From positions 2,108,001 to 2,172,000 of the forward strand of contig NC_058161.1 of NCBI RefSeq assembly GCF_020080835.1: a stretch of DNA of 64,000 nucleotides. The letters run 5' to 3'. Source of the stretch: Cotesia glomerata. Taxonomy: Eukaryota; Arthropoda; Insecta; Hymenoptera; Braconidae. Positions 12,600 to 22,267 of the stretch are shown one piece after another. The translations under genes were made by a program, and so were the position numbers. The number at the start of each line of letters is the position of its first letter. Positions within the stretch are counted from its first letter, which is position 1. Under the pieces are notes generated by a model. That model had not been told where the DNA came from. It did no database searches and saw only the letters and a program-made list of their open reading frames with translations.

Positions 12600-13180
12600 A
12601 AAATATTTTTACTGTTGCAAAATATATTAATCTGAAAAATTTAATCAAATCTTGAAAATTAACAAAAAACAATTTAATTAAAATCTTGAAAATTTTAACT
12701 TGAAAAAAAAAAAAAATTTATCTAAATCTTGAAATTTTTTTTTATTAAAAAAAATTTTCATTAAAATTTTAAAAATTTTAATTATAAAGAAATTTTTTAT
12801 CAAAATCTTGAAAATTTTTATTTTAAAAAAATTTTTTTATTGAAATAAAATTTTAATTAAAATCTTGAAAATTTTTTATTTAAAAGTAATTTTTTTATCA
12901 AAATCTTGAAATTTTTTTTATTAAAAAAAAAAATTTTAATTAATATCTTGGAAATTTTTTATTAAAAAGAAAATTATTGTTCAAATCTTGAAAATTTATA
13001 TTTAAAAAAATTTTTAATAAAAATCTTGAAAATTTGATCGAAAATGAATTTAATATTTAATTATAAAGAAAAAAAAAAGTAACGGTAAAAATATTCAACG
13101 ATTGAGTCATTTGGTTGAGTTTCATGAGAATAAAAAGAGAAAATAACTAGGGAGAGGTAGAAAAAAAAAAATATAAAAGA
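12600..13180. repeat. Intron 1 private tandem repeat
   Basis: Diverged copies of a roughly 60-base unit built on AAAATCTTGAAAATTTTTATT repeat from about 12640 to 13030. The unit is not seen elsewhere in the window. Pure AT-rich intronic sequence with no coding content. Confidence 0.6.
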
Positions 13181-13440
13181 CCAGGTCGATAGTGGTTGGC
13201 GTCAGCAGCTCAAGCGAGCGTTAGATCAATACCGAATAGAAAGAGATGTGAGGAGGTGATGTCGAAACACAAGATGGCGGCCAGCAGACGAAGCAGAAGC
13301 AGAACTGCGAGACCTGGGAAACAGGAGAGACGAGGAGAGGGGGCAATCTGCCTCCCCTCCTGCGGTTAGTTCTGATCAATACAGGGAAAGCAAGATGGCT
13401 GTTCCAGGGCACTTGCCCTGATTACTTTTTATGCCCTATG
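13180..13440. promoter_or_regulatory. CG-richer island inside the BTB intron with YY1/Pho-like motifs
   Basis: Contrasts sharply with the AT-rich intron around it. Contains CAAGATGGCGGCC (about 13268) and GCAAGATGGCTG (about 13389), close to the YY1/Pho consensus. No in-frame exon is evident. It may be an intronic enhancer or an extra transcription start. The minus-strand frame at 13221-13412 has no domain. Confidence 0.35.
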
Positions 13441-13523
13441 ACTCAATCAATACTTACTCCTCTTGATTTAATGCTTTGATAGGTTGAAAGACTGAGATTT
13501 TAATTTAAATTCTTTTTTTACAG

Positions 13524-13924
13524 GGTCTTCTTAGTGAGCACTATGACAAACATCCCGTTTTCATCCTCAAAGATGTTAAGTTTAAAGAACTTAAAGCCAT
13601 GATGGACTACATGTACAGAGGAGAGGTGAACATCTCTCAGGACCAATTGGCAGCTCTTTTAAAAGCCGCCGAGTCGTTACAAATCAAAGGGCTCTCGGAA
13701 AGTAAAACCGGCAGCAGTGGTAGTACAAGTAGCAGTAAGGCAGAAACAAGATCACAAAAGACTGCACAACCCTCAGCCCCCTCGTTGGACATTCCTCACT
13801 CGTCTTCCGGCCTCACAATTGAAAAAAACAACAAAGTTCCTCGTCAAAGTCTCGCCCAGACCTCTGTTGGCGATTTACCCGAAGATTCCGCAAGTCCCTC
13901 TTTATCAAAAGGCATTTCCTCCAG
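13524..13924 (+). CDS. lola: Lola shared exon 2: C-terminal half of BTB domain and linker
   Basis: Encodes residues 59-191 plus two bases of codon 192. It starts at GLLSEHYDKHPVFILKDVKF after TTTTTTTACAG. Residues to about 127 complete the BTB domain (MMDYMYRGEVNISQDQLAAL, LKAAESLQIKGLSE). The rest is a Ser/Thr-rich low-complexity linker as in other Lola proteins. Entry is phase 0 and exit phase 2 (TCC TCC AG|GTAATT). Together with exon 1 this forms a complete BTB, so the dimerisation module should be functional. Confidence 0.97.
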
Positions 13925-13934
13925 GTAATTTATT

Positions 13935-14250
13935 TTTTTTTAACTTAAAATGCTATAAATAATTTTTTACTCAATTTTTTTTTTTACTAATTTTTTGCTC
14001 ATTTTTTTTTTTTAATTAATTTTTTGCTCATTTGCTTATTAAAAAATTTTTTTTTGCTCATTTTTTATTAATTAAATTTTTACTATTTTTTTTATTCAAA
14101 AATTCTTTTGCTCATTTTTTATTAATTTAATTTTAGTCATTTTTTATTAGTTAATTTTTTGCTCAATTTTTATTGATAAATTTTTTCTTCATTTTTTATT
14201 AAAAAATTTTTTAGGTTATTTTTTATTGATAAATTTTTTTTTTTTTTGTT
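13935..14250. repeat. Intron 2 private tandem repeat
   Basis: Repeats of a roughly 40-base unit, TTTTTTGCTCATTTTTTATT with ATTAATT spacers, fill almost the whole intron. The unit is confined to this intron. Confidence 0.6.
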
Positions 14251-14256
14251 TTACAG

Positions 14257-14503
14257 GGAAGGCTCAGTAAGTCCAAACGGACGAAAACGTAAAAGATACA
14301 GGCGAAGAAGTCTAAACGATGACAACCCAATTGACAACCACGAAACCTCAAACTCGAGCGACATGTCTCATCAAACTATGAACGTGCCTGCTCTTGGTGT
14401 TGCCCCGGTAGCCGATGAGAAATCAATGTCTGACCCATCTGACTCTCTTGGCAGATCCGCACTTATGCAACAACTGACTAAACCCGCTGACGATATGCTA
14501 CCG
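14257..14503 (+). CDS. lola: Lola shared exon 3: basic nuclear localisation segment
   Basis: Encodes residues 192-274. The split codon AG|G restores Arg192, followed by EGSVSPNGRKRKRYRRRSLN. The cluster at residues 201-210 is a clear basic NLS and matches the SPSRRRRKVRRRS region of Drosophila Lola. The remainder is polar and Met-rich (SSDMSHQTMNVPALGVAP) and ends DDMLP at ATGCTACCG|GTAATT. Entry is phase 2 and exit phase 0. The frame extends into the intron, but the splice signals and conservation place the end at 14503. Confidence 0.95.
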
Positions 14504-15397
14504 GTAATTATTTTATTATTCATTTATTCAACTTTGATTCTTAGAATTTTTATTTCCTCGAAAATCGCGAGTAATGAAATTTTCTTATCTTATTTTCGTG
14601 GAAAAAAAATATTTATACAAAGTATCTGATTACGCCAGCGCCTAATGGAACTTAAGTTTGATACTTATTTTCTTTCGCTTCGTTGGTAGATTAAATTCTT
14701 GCTCTATCCTACTGTCGCGTCTTATTACCATGACACTTTTCAGTGCGGAAACAGCATGAGACATTTTTTTTCCTTAATAATTATTTTTTATTTTTTTCTT
14801 TATTAAATTTTTTTTATAATAATTTTTTTTATCCTTTTTATGAATTCTTATAAATAATAATTATGATATCAATATTAGTAATAATAATCATAAAAATCAT
14901 AATAAAAAATAATAACAAATAATGAATAAATAATAATAATAATAATCGTAACAACAATAATAATATTAATAATAACAACAATAATAATAATAATAATAAA
15001 TAAATGTTATTTAATAAAAATAATAAAATTAACATCGATCAAAATTTCGAGTCAAATTATTATTATTATCATCAAAAATTTTGTAATAAAAAAATAATAA
15101 TAATAAATGCTATTTAATAAAAAAACAATGAACTTAACACTGATAAAAATTTCAAGTCAAATTATTATTATTACGATTATTAAAAAATTTTGTAATTAAT
15201 AATAATAATAATCATAATAATAATAATAATAAATGCTCTAATAAAAAATACTAAAATTAAAATTGATCAAAATTTCAAGTCGTATCATTATTATTATTAT
15301 TATCATGATTATTGAAAATTTTTTACTTTCGTAATTATTAAAAATACTAATAAAAATCGTAATACTAATTAATTAATTATAAAATAATTAATTACAG
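14504..15397. repeat. Intron 3 with (AAT)n-rich tandem units
   Basis: Beyond 14860 the intron holds (TAA)n and (ATT)n runs. About three diverged copies of a unit near 100 bases read AATTAACA.TGATCAAAATTTC.AGTCAAATTATTATT (about 14990-15065, 15095-15185, 15225-15300). No coding content. Confidence 0.55.
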
Positions 15398-15566
15398 ATG
15401 CCTGTTGAAAAACCTGAGCCTAATGACACACTGATTGAGCCAAAGTCTGAGTACCTGGATGAAGCTGAGGACAGTGTTGAAGACTTGACACTTGATGACG
15501 AAGGAATGGATGACACTATGGATGATGGAAACAGAGCTGGACCCTCTCACGACCCCTCCCACCCTG
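15398..15566 (+). CDS. lola: Lola shared exon 4: acidic segment with IEPKSEY motif
   Basis: Encodes residues 275-330 plus the first base of codon 331. It starts MPVEKPEPNDTLIEPKSEYL after AATTACAG and ends PSHDPSHP G| at the donor CCCTG|GTACGT. Residues 287-293 (IEPKSEY) and VEDLTLDDEG match the same region of Drosophila Lola. Lys290 sits in a PKSE context that could be sumoylated, which is an inference from the motif only. It exits in phase 1, so it can join exon 5, the HTH tail or any finger tail directly without a frame change. Confidence 0.95.
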
Positions 15567-15643
15567 GTACGTATTCTAAAATAAAATTCAATCCTTAATA
15601 AATTTATCCCAAATTTTAATTTTTTATTTTGAATTTGAAGAAT

Positions 15644-15687
<44 letters not shown>

Positions 15688-15692
15688 AACAG

Positions 15693-15757
15693 ATACTGTT
15701 GATCAGCTGATAAAAAATCAGGTAGAGTCTCGGAAAAAATATCTTCAAACGCGGTAA
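15693..15757 (+). CDS. lola: Possible micro-exon or short tail between shared exons 4 and 5
   Basis: After a 27-base poly-A run, TTAACAG precedes an in-phase frame DTVDQLIKNQVESRKKYLQT ending in R and TAA (21 residues). Internal donors at CAG|GTAGAG (15722) and GCG|GTAATA (15754) could link it to AG sites inside the HTH exon (after 15969 or 15979) in the correct frame. The acceptor has almost no pyrimidines, so support is weak. It may be a real exon of the HTH isoform or a chance frame. Confidence 0.25.
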
Positions 15758-15870
15758 TAATTTCTTCAATTATTTCCTAAGAAATGATTGAATAATCTTG
15801 AGTTTATTTTGTCCCAACATTACACCGGGAGGAAAATTCTCCATCTAGAGCTTGGGTTTCCTCGTTGCAG

Positions 15871-16256
15871 GTAGGGGGGGAGCGCGGTCTTGTACGAGAG
15901 GTAATTTGGTCGCTGGTGGTGAGACGGACACCACCAGCTGGGCATCTCATTTCCTCGATTGTAAAAAGGTATCGATTGTCAGCAATTGCTATATTAATCA
16001 GCGACCAGAATCGCGTCCGGATGTTGACGTGTCCGCGTTGCTCAAGTCACTCGCCAGCAAGCAGGGTAGAAAATATAGTTTAGACTGCGTTAAAAAATCC
16101 CTGGAGGCGATATTACAGCAAGGTGTCAGTACTACTCAGGCATCTGAAATGTACGGGATTAATCGATCTACTCTACAATTTTATTTGAAAAAATTAAATG
16201 TCGTAAGACGTCGTTGGAGACAACCCGCCTCTGCTCTAGTCATTCAGCATCAATAA
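15871..16256 (+). CDS. lola: Alternative Lola tail with Pipsqueak-type helix-turn-helix
   Basis: A 128-residue tail opened by TTTCCTCGTTGCAG at 15870 and ending at TAA 16254-16256. The split codon G|GT gives Gly and stays in phase 1. Residues about 69-109 (YSLDCVKKSLEAILQQGVST, then TQASEMYGINRSTLQFYLKK) fit the Psq/CENP-B-like HTH pattern: hydrophobic first helix, AxxYGxxRSTL turn and recognition helix. There is no zinc finger. It lies before shared exon 5, so this isoform would skip exon 5. The first 45 residues look unconserved, and a later internal acceptor is possible. Alternatively it is a captured pogo-like transposase N-terminus. A repeat element begins at its stop codon. Confidence 0.65.
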
Positions 16257-16935
16257 TTATGAAATGACCTTTTATTTTGTGAACTACTGACATTTTTAAA
16301 AGTATAAACTCATCCTGGTGTTACACTCATCGAGACCTTTCATTTGAGTACCCGCATCAATTTTACATATATTTTCTATATTTATATATATTACATATAT
16401 GAAAAATATATCAAAAATGCATGTGGGTACTCCAATGAAAGCTCTTGATAAGTGTAACATCGGGATGAGTTTATATCTTAAAAAATGTCAATAATTAAGA
16501 AATGACCTTATATCTTGTAAACTATTGACATTTTTAAAAATATAAGCTCGTCCTGATGTTATACTCATCGAGACCTTTCATTTGAGTACCCACATCAATT
16601 TTTCATATATTTTACATATTTATATATATAATATATATGTATATATGAAAAATATATCAAAAATGCATGTGGGTACTCAAATGAAAGCTCTCAATGAGTC
16701 TAACATCATGATGAGCTTATATTTTTAAAATATATATTATATATATATGTATATATGAAAAATATATCAAAAAAGCATGTGGGTACTCAAATGAAAGCAC
16801 TTGATAAATGTAACATCAAGATGAGCTTAAATTTTTAAAATCGTCAATATTAAAAAAGTACAGTTCAATTTAACAAAATTCATTATTTAATAAAGCAAAA
16901 TTTTAATTTATCATAGTTCACAAGTCTCGGCAAAA
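16257..16935. repeat. Truncated Helitron/HINE-like copies
   Basis: Modules GTGGGTACTCAAATGAAAG in both orientations around TA-rich cores, as in the other family members. Both ends are truncated: the left begins at ATTATGAAATGACC directly after the HTH stop codon, the right stops near CACAAGTCTCGGCA. The following 16936-17324 is plain AT-rich intron. Confidence 0.65.
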
Positions 16936-17324
16936 AATAAATAAACTGTAATATTCTATTAAAAGGAATTTTTACAGTGAAAATTTTCCAATTCGAATTT
17001 AATTGCCAATTGATAATTATCCTAGATGATAACTTTATCTCTAATGCACTGGTGATAATTACTTTAGACTGATTCAAACAGTATTTGTTATTAAATTTTA
17101 ATTGAAAGAAAAATAAAATTCCCAACTACTTGATAAAAAATAAATGTATCACATGTAGATAATTACTAGCTTGTAATCGAAAATAGAAATAAATGTAACG
17201 CACATAAAAATATGATAAAAAAAATTATTCTTCAAATTCAATTTTGTATTTTTTTAATGACTTTATTTTTTCAATAAATTTTATTTTTAACTTATTTTTT
17301 TTTTTTTTTTTCTCCCAATTACAG

Positions 17325-17465
17325 GCCTTGGATCGTGGCATGTAACTGGCGACCGAAGTAACGCGGGAGGCGTTGTCGGATCTGTAGTTGCTGGAGCACC
17401 TGGTTCTAATGATGAAGTTTTCATGCAGGCCCAGGAAGCTGCACAGGCTCACCGCGACTCTCAAG
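17325..17465 (+). CDS. lola: Lola shared exon 5: last exon before alternative tails
   Basis: Encodes residues 331-377 plus one base, from GLGSWHVTGDRSNAGG to EAAQAHRDSQ. Acceptor TCTCCCAATTACAG; donor CAAG|GTAGGC. At 141 bases with phase 1 at both ends, it is a symmetric cassette that can be included or skipped without changing the tail frame. The EVFMQAQEAAQAHRDSQ end is, as I recall, characteristic of insect Lola isoforms. Retention of the next intron would add only GRHNSPIYTCLRLP before a stop at 17507-17509. Confidence 0.9.
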
Positions 17466-17688
17466 GTAGGCACAACTCGCCAATTTATACCTGCCTTCGG
17501 CTCCCGTAACAATCGGCACAATTTAATCTCTAAATTTTTCAACGTATTTTTTTTTATCAATAAAAATAATTACATAATCGCGTAATAATTTCCGCTTCGA
17601 TAAATGAGTTACTCATTTAAAAATCAGATTAAATTCCATTATTGTTTTTTTTTTTATTTAATTAAAAAATTAAGTGCCCATTGCGCAG

Positions 17689-17762
17689 GCGAGTCGAGGC
17701 TTAAATTTTCGTTGCCGGACAATGTGGTTCAACCGAAGAATTCGGTGTTGTTTCAAGCGTAG
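17689..17762 (+). CDS. lola: Short non-finger Lola tail candidate
   Basis: The acceptor CCCATTGCGCAG is followed in phase 1 by the 24-residue tail GESRLKFSLPDNVVQPKNSV ending LFQA and TAG. The codons are GC-richer and G-ending compared with flanks, and it is the first acceptor after the last shared exon. Lola genes are known to make isoforms without zinc fingers, which this would supply: BTB plus NLS with a short end. Not confirmed by homology. Confidence 0.5.
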
Positions 17763-20700
17763 CACGGTCTCTGAAAGAACTCTCAGTTCTCTATTTTTTT
17801 TTTTAATTAGGGCACTATATATATTTTTCCCAAAAAATATATAAAATTACAATTTATTTTTTCTTTCAATTTGGATCTTTATTTTATTTATTATTTCTTC
17901 CGCTTCCACGCGCTGCGAGATTTAATTCTCGTAACGTGTTGTCGCGTCCTCTCTCTCCTTAAAAAATAATCCACCAGAAGAAGAAAATTAATTAACACCC
18001 CCCCAATTAAAAAACAAATTTTTTTCTAATTTTTAGAACCGAAATTATACAAAAAAAAAATTTATTAAAATTTTTAGAAACGAGATTAAGCAAAAAAAAT
18101 TTTTTTCTAATTTTTAGAAACGAGATTAGGTCTTGAAAAATTTATTAAAAAATTTTTCAGTCGATTTTAAAAATTTTTAACAACTAAAAGAAAAAAGAAG
18201 AGACTGTATTAATCCTACAGAAGAAGAAAAATTAATTAATACCCTCCCGATAATAAAAAAAAATTTTTCTAATATGTTAGGAGCGAGATTTAGTATAAAA
18301 AAAATTTTTTCTAATTTTTAAAAACGAGATTGAGATAAAAAAAAAATTATTAAAAATTCGCGGTTGAGTTGGTAAATTTTTAACAGTAAATTAAAGAGAA
18401 GGGAGAGACTATTCGCAGAGACGTTCCCACGTAAAGTTGTTGGCCTTGGTCTCTATTGAGAGCTTAAAAGAGAAACTTATCGCAGCAACTAACCAAGTAT
18501 TGAAAGACCCCCGGGGTCCTAATATAATATAATTCCTAATATAATATTATATTATATATTATACTCAGCAAGGAATTTAAAATTCTGCTAGCTCGTATTT
18601 GTATTCGCAAAAGGCAGATCTCATCCGCGTATGGCCGGCAACTTGAATCAACACATATATATCCACTCTTCTCTGCTTTAATAGAACGGACGCGCTTAAC
18701 ATTCGTGAGAAGCTAGAAAGAGAGAGCACGACCTAGATTCCATTCTCGGGTTCCATGCTCTCGCGACACGTATCAAGATAACGCAAAATCACAATCTTCA
18801 ATATTAAAAAAAAAAAATATTTTTTTCGGGTATGAAAACGCAGCTGTTGAATTTTTTTTCGCTGTACATCTGCCTGTACAGCTGTCGCCAGATGGCAAAG
18901 CAAGCCAAAAGGAGTCAATATAATTTCGCAGATGTCGGAAATTTTTTAGCAACCGGTCAAGTTAACTTGGCTAACTTATTTAGGCCACGTGTAGTTAACT
19001 TGAAATTTCTCGGGTATTTATGGCGATATATAAAGTCGGTGTAGGTTAGATAGAGATCGTCGAGCGGTGACGGTCCAACGTGGGATGCTCAAGGTAAAAC
19101 GGAGAGAGAGGGAACGACCTCTCTGTCAATGCTAGCGGTCGATGCCTTCTAAATTTTCATTATCTATTTTTACGTCCGTTTTTTTAAAATCGTCCGTAAT
19201 AAAATTGAATATTTAAATAAAAATTTTACTACCGGAAACTAATTTTCGCTCGCATTGATCGATGGTCGTTTTTTATTCAGAGACTTGTTACCTTGAATCG
19301 TGGACGCGGCTAATAAATCTAAGCCTAAAAAATCTTACCCACAATTTAAAGGTCCAATTTTTAATTTAATTTTTTTTTTAATTAATTAATTTAATTTTTT
19401 TTTTGAATTTTTATTTTATTATTTTTTATATAGAGTTCGTAATTTAGTACCGATGTTGTACCACGTTGTCTGCAGCGCGTAGTTGAGATAATATAAATGT
19501 TTGTGAACAAGCCACAACGAAAAAGGAAATTTTTTAATAATTAATTTTAATAAAAAAAAATTTTCCTCGTTCGTTCGCTAACTCCCTATTAAAAAAATTC
19601 CCCATACAAGAGTCAAGATACCACCCTTTGTCGTGTTCGTGTTGTAGAAATTTTGTTACACTTAGTAGCAAAATAATTTATTAAAAATTAATTAATTAAT
19701 TAATGTCTAAATTAAAAAAAATTAAATAGTCTAACAAAAGGGAGGATACTCTTGGATAATCGTAATTTAAATACGGGACATAAATGTGTTCACACTCAAA
19801 TGGCACGCTTGCACTTCATTTTTAATATTATTTTTTCCAATTACTCGATTCTTTTCTTTCCTTTCTTCACAATTGGATTTAAATAATTAATTTACGTACG
19901 ATCGGCCTTTGCACGCTAGAATTAGTCCCAAATTTATTTCTTCATTAAAATAATTTTTTTTTAATTAATTAATTAAAAAAAAAAAAGGTCCTTCGTACGA
20001 TAATTAATCACAAGTGTGAGCAAAAAAAATTAATCCTTCATATTGTGCCATTTTATTTCTTACGTCTTGCATGCAACGCTTCCTTCAGTAGAATAACTCT
20101 TAACAAACGTGTGTATTTGTCTACAAAATTATCGTGGTGGTGGTAAGACCCTTGAGAGTTTGTTAATTTTGTAGCAAGTAAACACGTCCCTCTACATACA
20201 TATTTTTATTAAAATATAAAATATATCAGTCGATATTATAAATATTTTTCTAAAAAAATATTTATAAATATTTATTAATATTTTCTACTAACCCACGTGT
20301 ACATAACTCGCTTATTTGTTCGTAACGCATATACATCAATTGTTTATTAACCCATATTACATATAAATGTACTGCATATTTTTTTCATCATGTATATATG
20401 AATTTATTATAATTATTGTTATTGATATTGATACTATAATTCATACATACATTTATAATGTCCATATTAGCCCTATGGTACATAATAATATTGTTAGAAT
20501 TAATTAATTTTAAACAAAATATTGTAAACTATTTTTATATCGATTGTTAATTGGTATTGTATTTTTATTATTTTTTTTTTATTTTTTTTGAACTGTCATA
20601 CTTGTATTTCATGACCATGTTCATTGCTTATGCTTCGTGTTTTTTATCCAAGTGTCTAGGGAAGAAGATGAAGAAGGCGAAGAAGAGAAAGAGTGAATCG

Positions 20701-21134
20701 GGCGCTTATTTAAATAAGCCATTTCTTGTTTGAGTTAAGCTGACCTTTTCATTCTTTAGTCAATTTTTTTCAATTTTTTGAAGAGAGAAGAAAGAAGAAG
20801 AGTGAAGATGCCAGTGCGCCTTTTGCGCACTGGCTGATGCTGATTTTCTACGCGCGACTTGAACCTTTTGTTCAAGTTGCTGCGCTTGGAATTTTTTGGT
20901 AAAAGGTAATTGGTAAGAGGTAATAAGGTAAAATGGTAATTGGTATTGGTAAGATTTTTTTTTTTATTTAATATTTAAATTGTCAATTTTATTTATTGAA
21001 TTTTGTAATTTTGTATAATTGATTTTTTTGTTGAATGAGAGAGTGATTGAAATGAAGTTGCGCTTGCGCGACCGATTTTTGTATGTTTCGAAATTTTTAT
21101 TGCAATTTTGTATGTTTAAAAATTTTTATTGCAA
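17763..21134 (+). other. Long non-finger stretch: probable UTR/intron with GC-rich hairpins
   Basis: No supportable coding exon. Moderately GC-richer patches occur at 18400-18720, 19040-19150 and 20000-20170 and may be 3' UTR of the short-tail isoform or separate transcription. The frame at 20551-20733 has no domain. Two strong hairpins lie at 20810-20834 and 20851-20885. Confidence 0.35.
20810..20885. other. Two adjacent near-perfect hairpins with identical CTTTT loops
   Basis: Stem GCCAGTGCGC/GCGCACTGGC encloses CTTTT at 20820-20824. Twenty bases further on, GCGACTTGAAC/GTTCAAGTTGC encloses CTTTT at 20865-20869, with extra CGC pairing outside. Both are GC-rich in AT-rich surroundings. They look like paired RNA structures or two inverted-repeat insertions. 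Function unknown. Confidence 0.6.
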
Positions 21135-22267
21135 GTTTTCATAATTTATTCTGGAAATTAATTAGAAATTCAATTTATTTATTAATTTTTAATTAACTAC
21201 AGTTAAATTTGAAATGAAATTGTTGGTATTTTTTTTCTCATTTTCAGGAAAGAAGAAAAGAAGACATTTTTATTGCAAAGAGTTTCAGACTTTTTCTGTA
21301 CTCTAGGCAAAATTTGAAATTGTCTTGTATTTTTAACTGTATTGATGGTAATTTTTTTTTCAGTCAATTTTCATCATTTATTCTGCAAAAATTAATTCTA
21401 GATTATTTTATCTTTAATTAATTTTTTCAGTTAAATTTGAAACCTTTAATTGGATTTTTTGAAAAACATTTTTATAAATTAGATACTGACTTTCTGTATT
21501 CTAATTTTTTGTCTCGTATATTTAATAACATGAATTTCTTCCAGCTTAGTTTCACAATTTATTCTGTGATAATTAATTAAAGAATTTTCCTTCAATTAAT
21601 TTTTACAGTTAAATTTGAAACGCTTCAACTAATCTTCAACAATTTTTACAATTAGATACAGATTTTCTGTATTCTAATCTTTAAAAATTTTTTTGTATCT
21701 AATTAAATTTTTTTTTCCAGTCAAGTTTCAAAATTTATTCTGTAAAAATTAATTCTAGAATTTTTCTTGAATTAATTTTTACAGTTAAATCTGAAACACT
21801 TCAATGGACTTAATCTTATTAAATACAAGTATTGTGTATTTAAATCAATCTTGAATTTTTAAAAATGTATTTTGTATTTAATACAATTTTTTCTTCCAGC
21901 TAAGTTTTAAAATTTATTCTGTTCAAATTAATTTTAGAACTTTTTTTTCTTGAATTAATTTTTACAGTTAAATTTAAAACAATTCAATGGAGTGTCTTCG
22001 AATTTTTATAAATTTTAAAAATATGTCTTGTATTGATTGATTAAATTTTTTCAGCCAAGTTTCAAAATTTATTCTGCAAAAATTAATTATAACTTTTTTT
22101 TATAATTAATTTTTTCAGTTAAATTTGAAACAAATCAATTTATTGTATTTAAATTATAAATTTATTATTTAAATTTTTCAGCCTAAAATTTCGCAATTTA
22201 TTCTACAGTATTAATTCAAAGCAAGACTTTTTCTTCTTAAATTAATCACTGTAGTTAAATTCGAAAG
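21135..22267 (+). ncRNA. Array of seven paralogous imperfect hairpins (miRNA-cluster-like)
   Basis: Seven hairpins of about 72-81 bases lie at 21135-21215, 21366-21443, 21549-21621, 21725-21797, 21904-21980, 22059-22131 and 22187-22267. The 5' arms share AATTTATTCTG and the 3' arms share CAGTTAAATTTGAAAC. The arms pair over about 28 bases with a conserved internal mismatch. Unit spacing falls from 230 to 129 bases. The last hairpin changes both arms together (CTACAGT with ACTGTAG). A T-rich tract ending in CAG stands directly before hairpins 2-7. Candidates are a miRNA cluster, a splicing-control structure or duplicated mini-exons. None is proven. Confidence 0.45.

Noticed and set aside
12560..12655. 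Extension of the first BTB exon through the donor
   Set aside because: It would interrupt the BTB domain with AT-rich residues. The donor GAG|GTAATT and the next exon at 13524 restore the known Lola sequence.
18888..18955. In-phase frame after CTGTACAG
   Set aside because: Poor pyrimidine tract, about 22 residues without any feature, and composition no different from its surroundings.
20551..20733. 60-codon frame ending in a Lys/Glu-rich stretch
   Set aside because: No acceptor in the shared phase. The start is a run of Y and F codons from poly-T, with no homology recognised.
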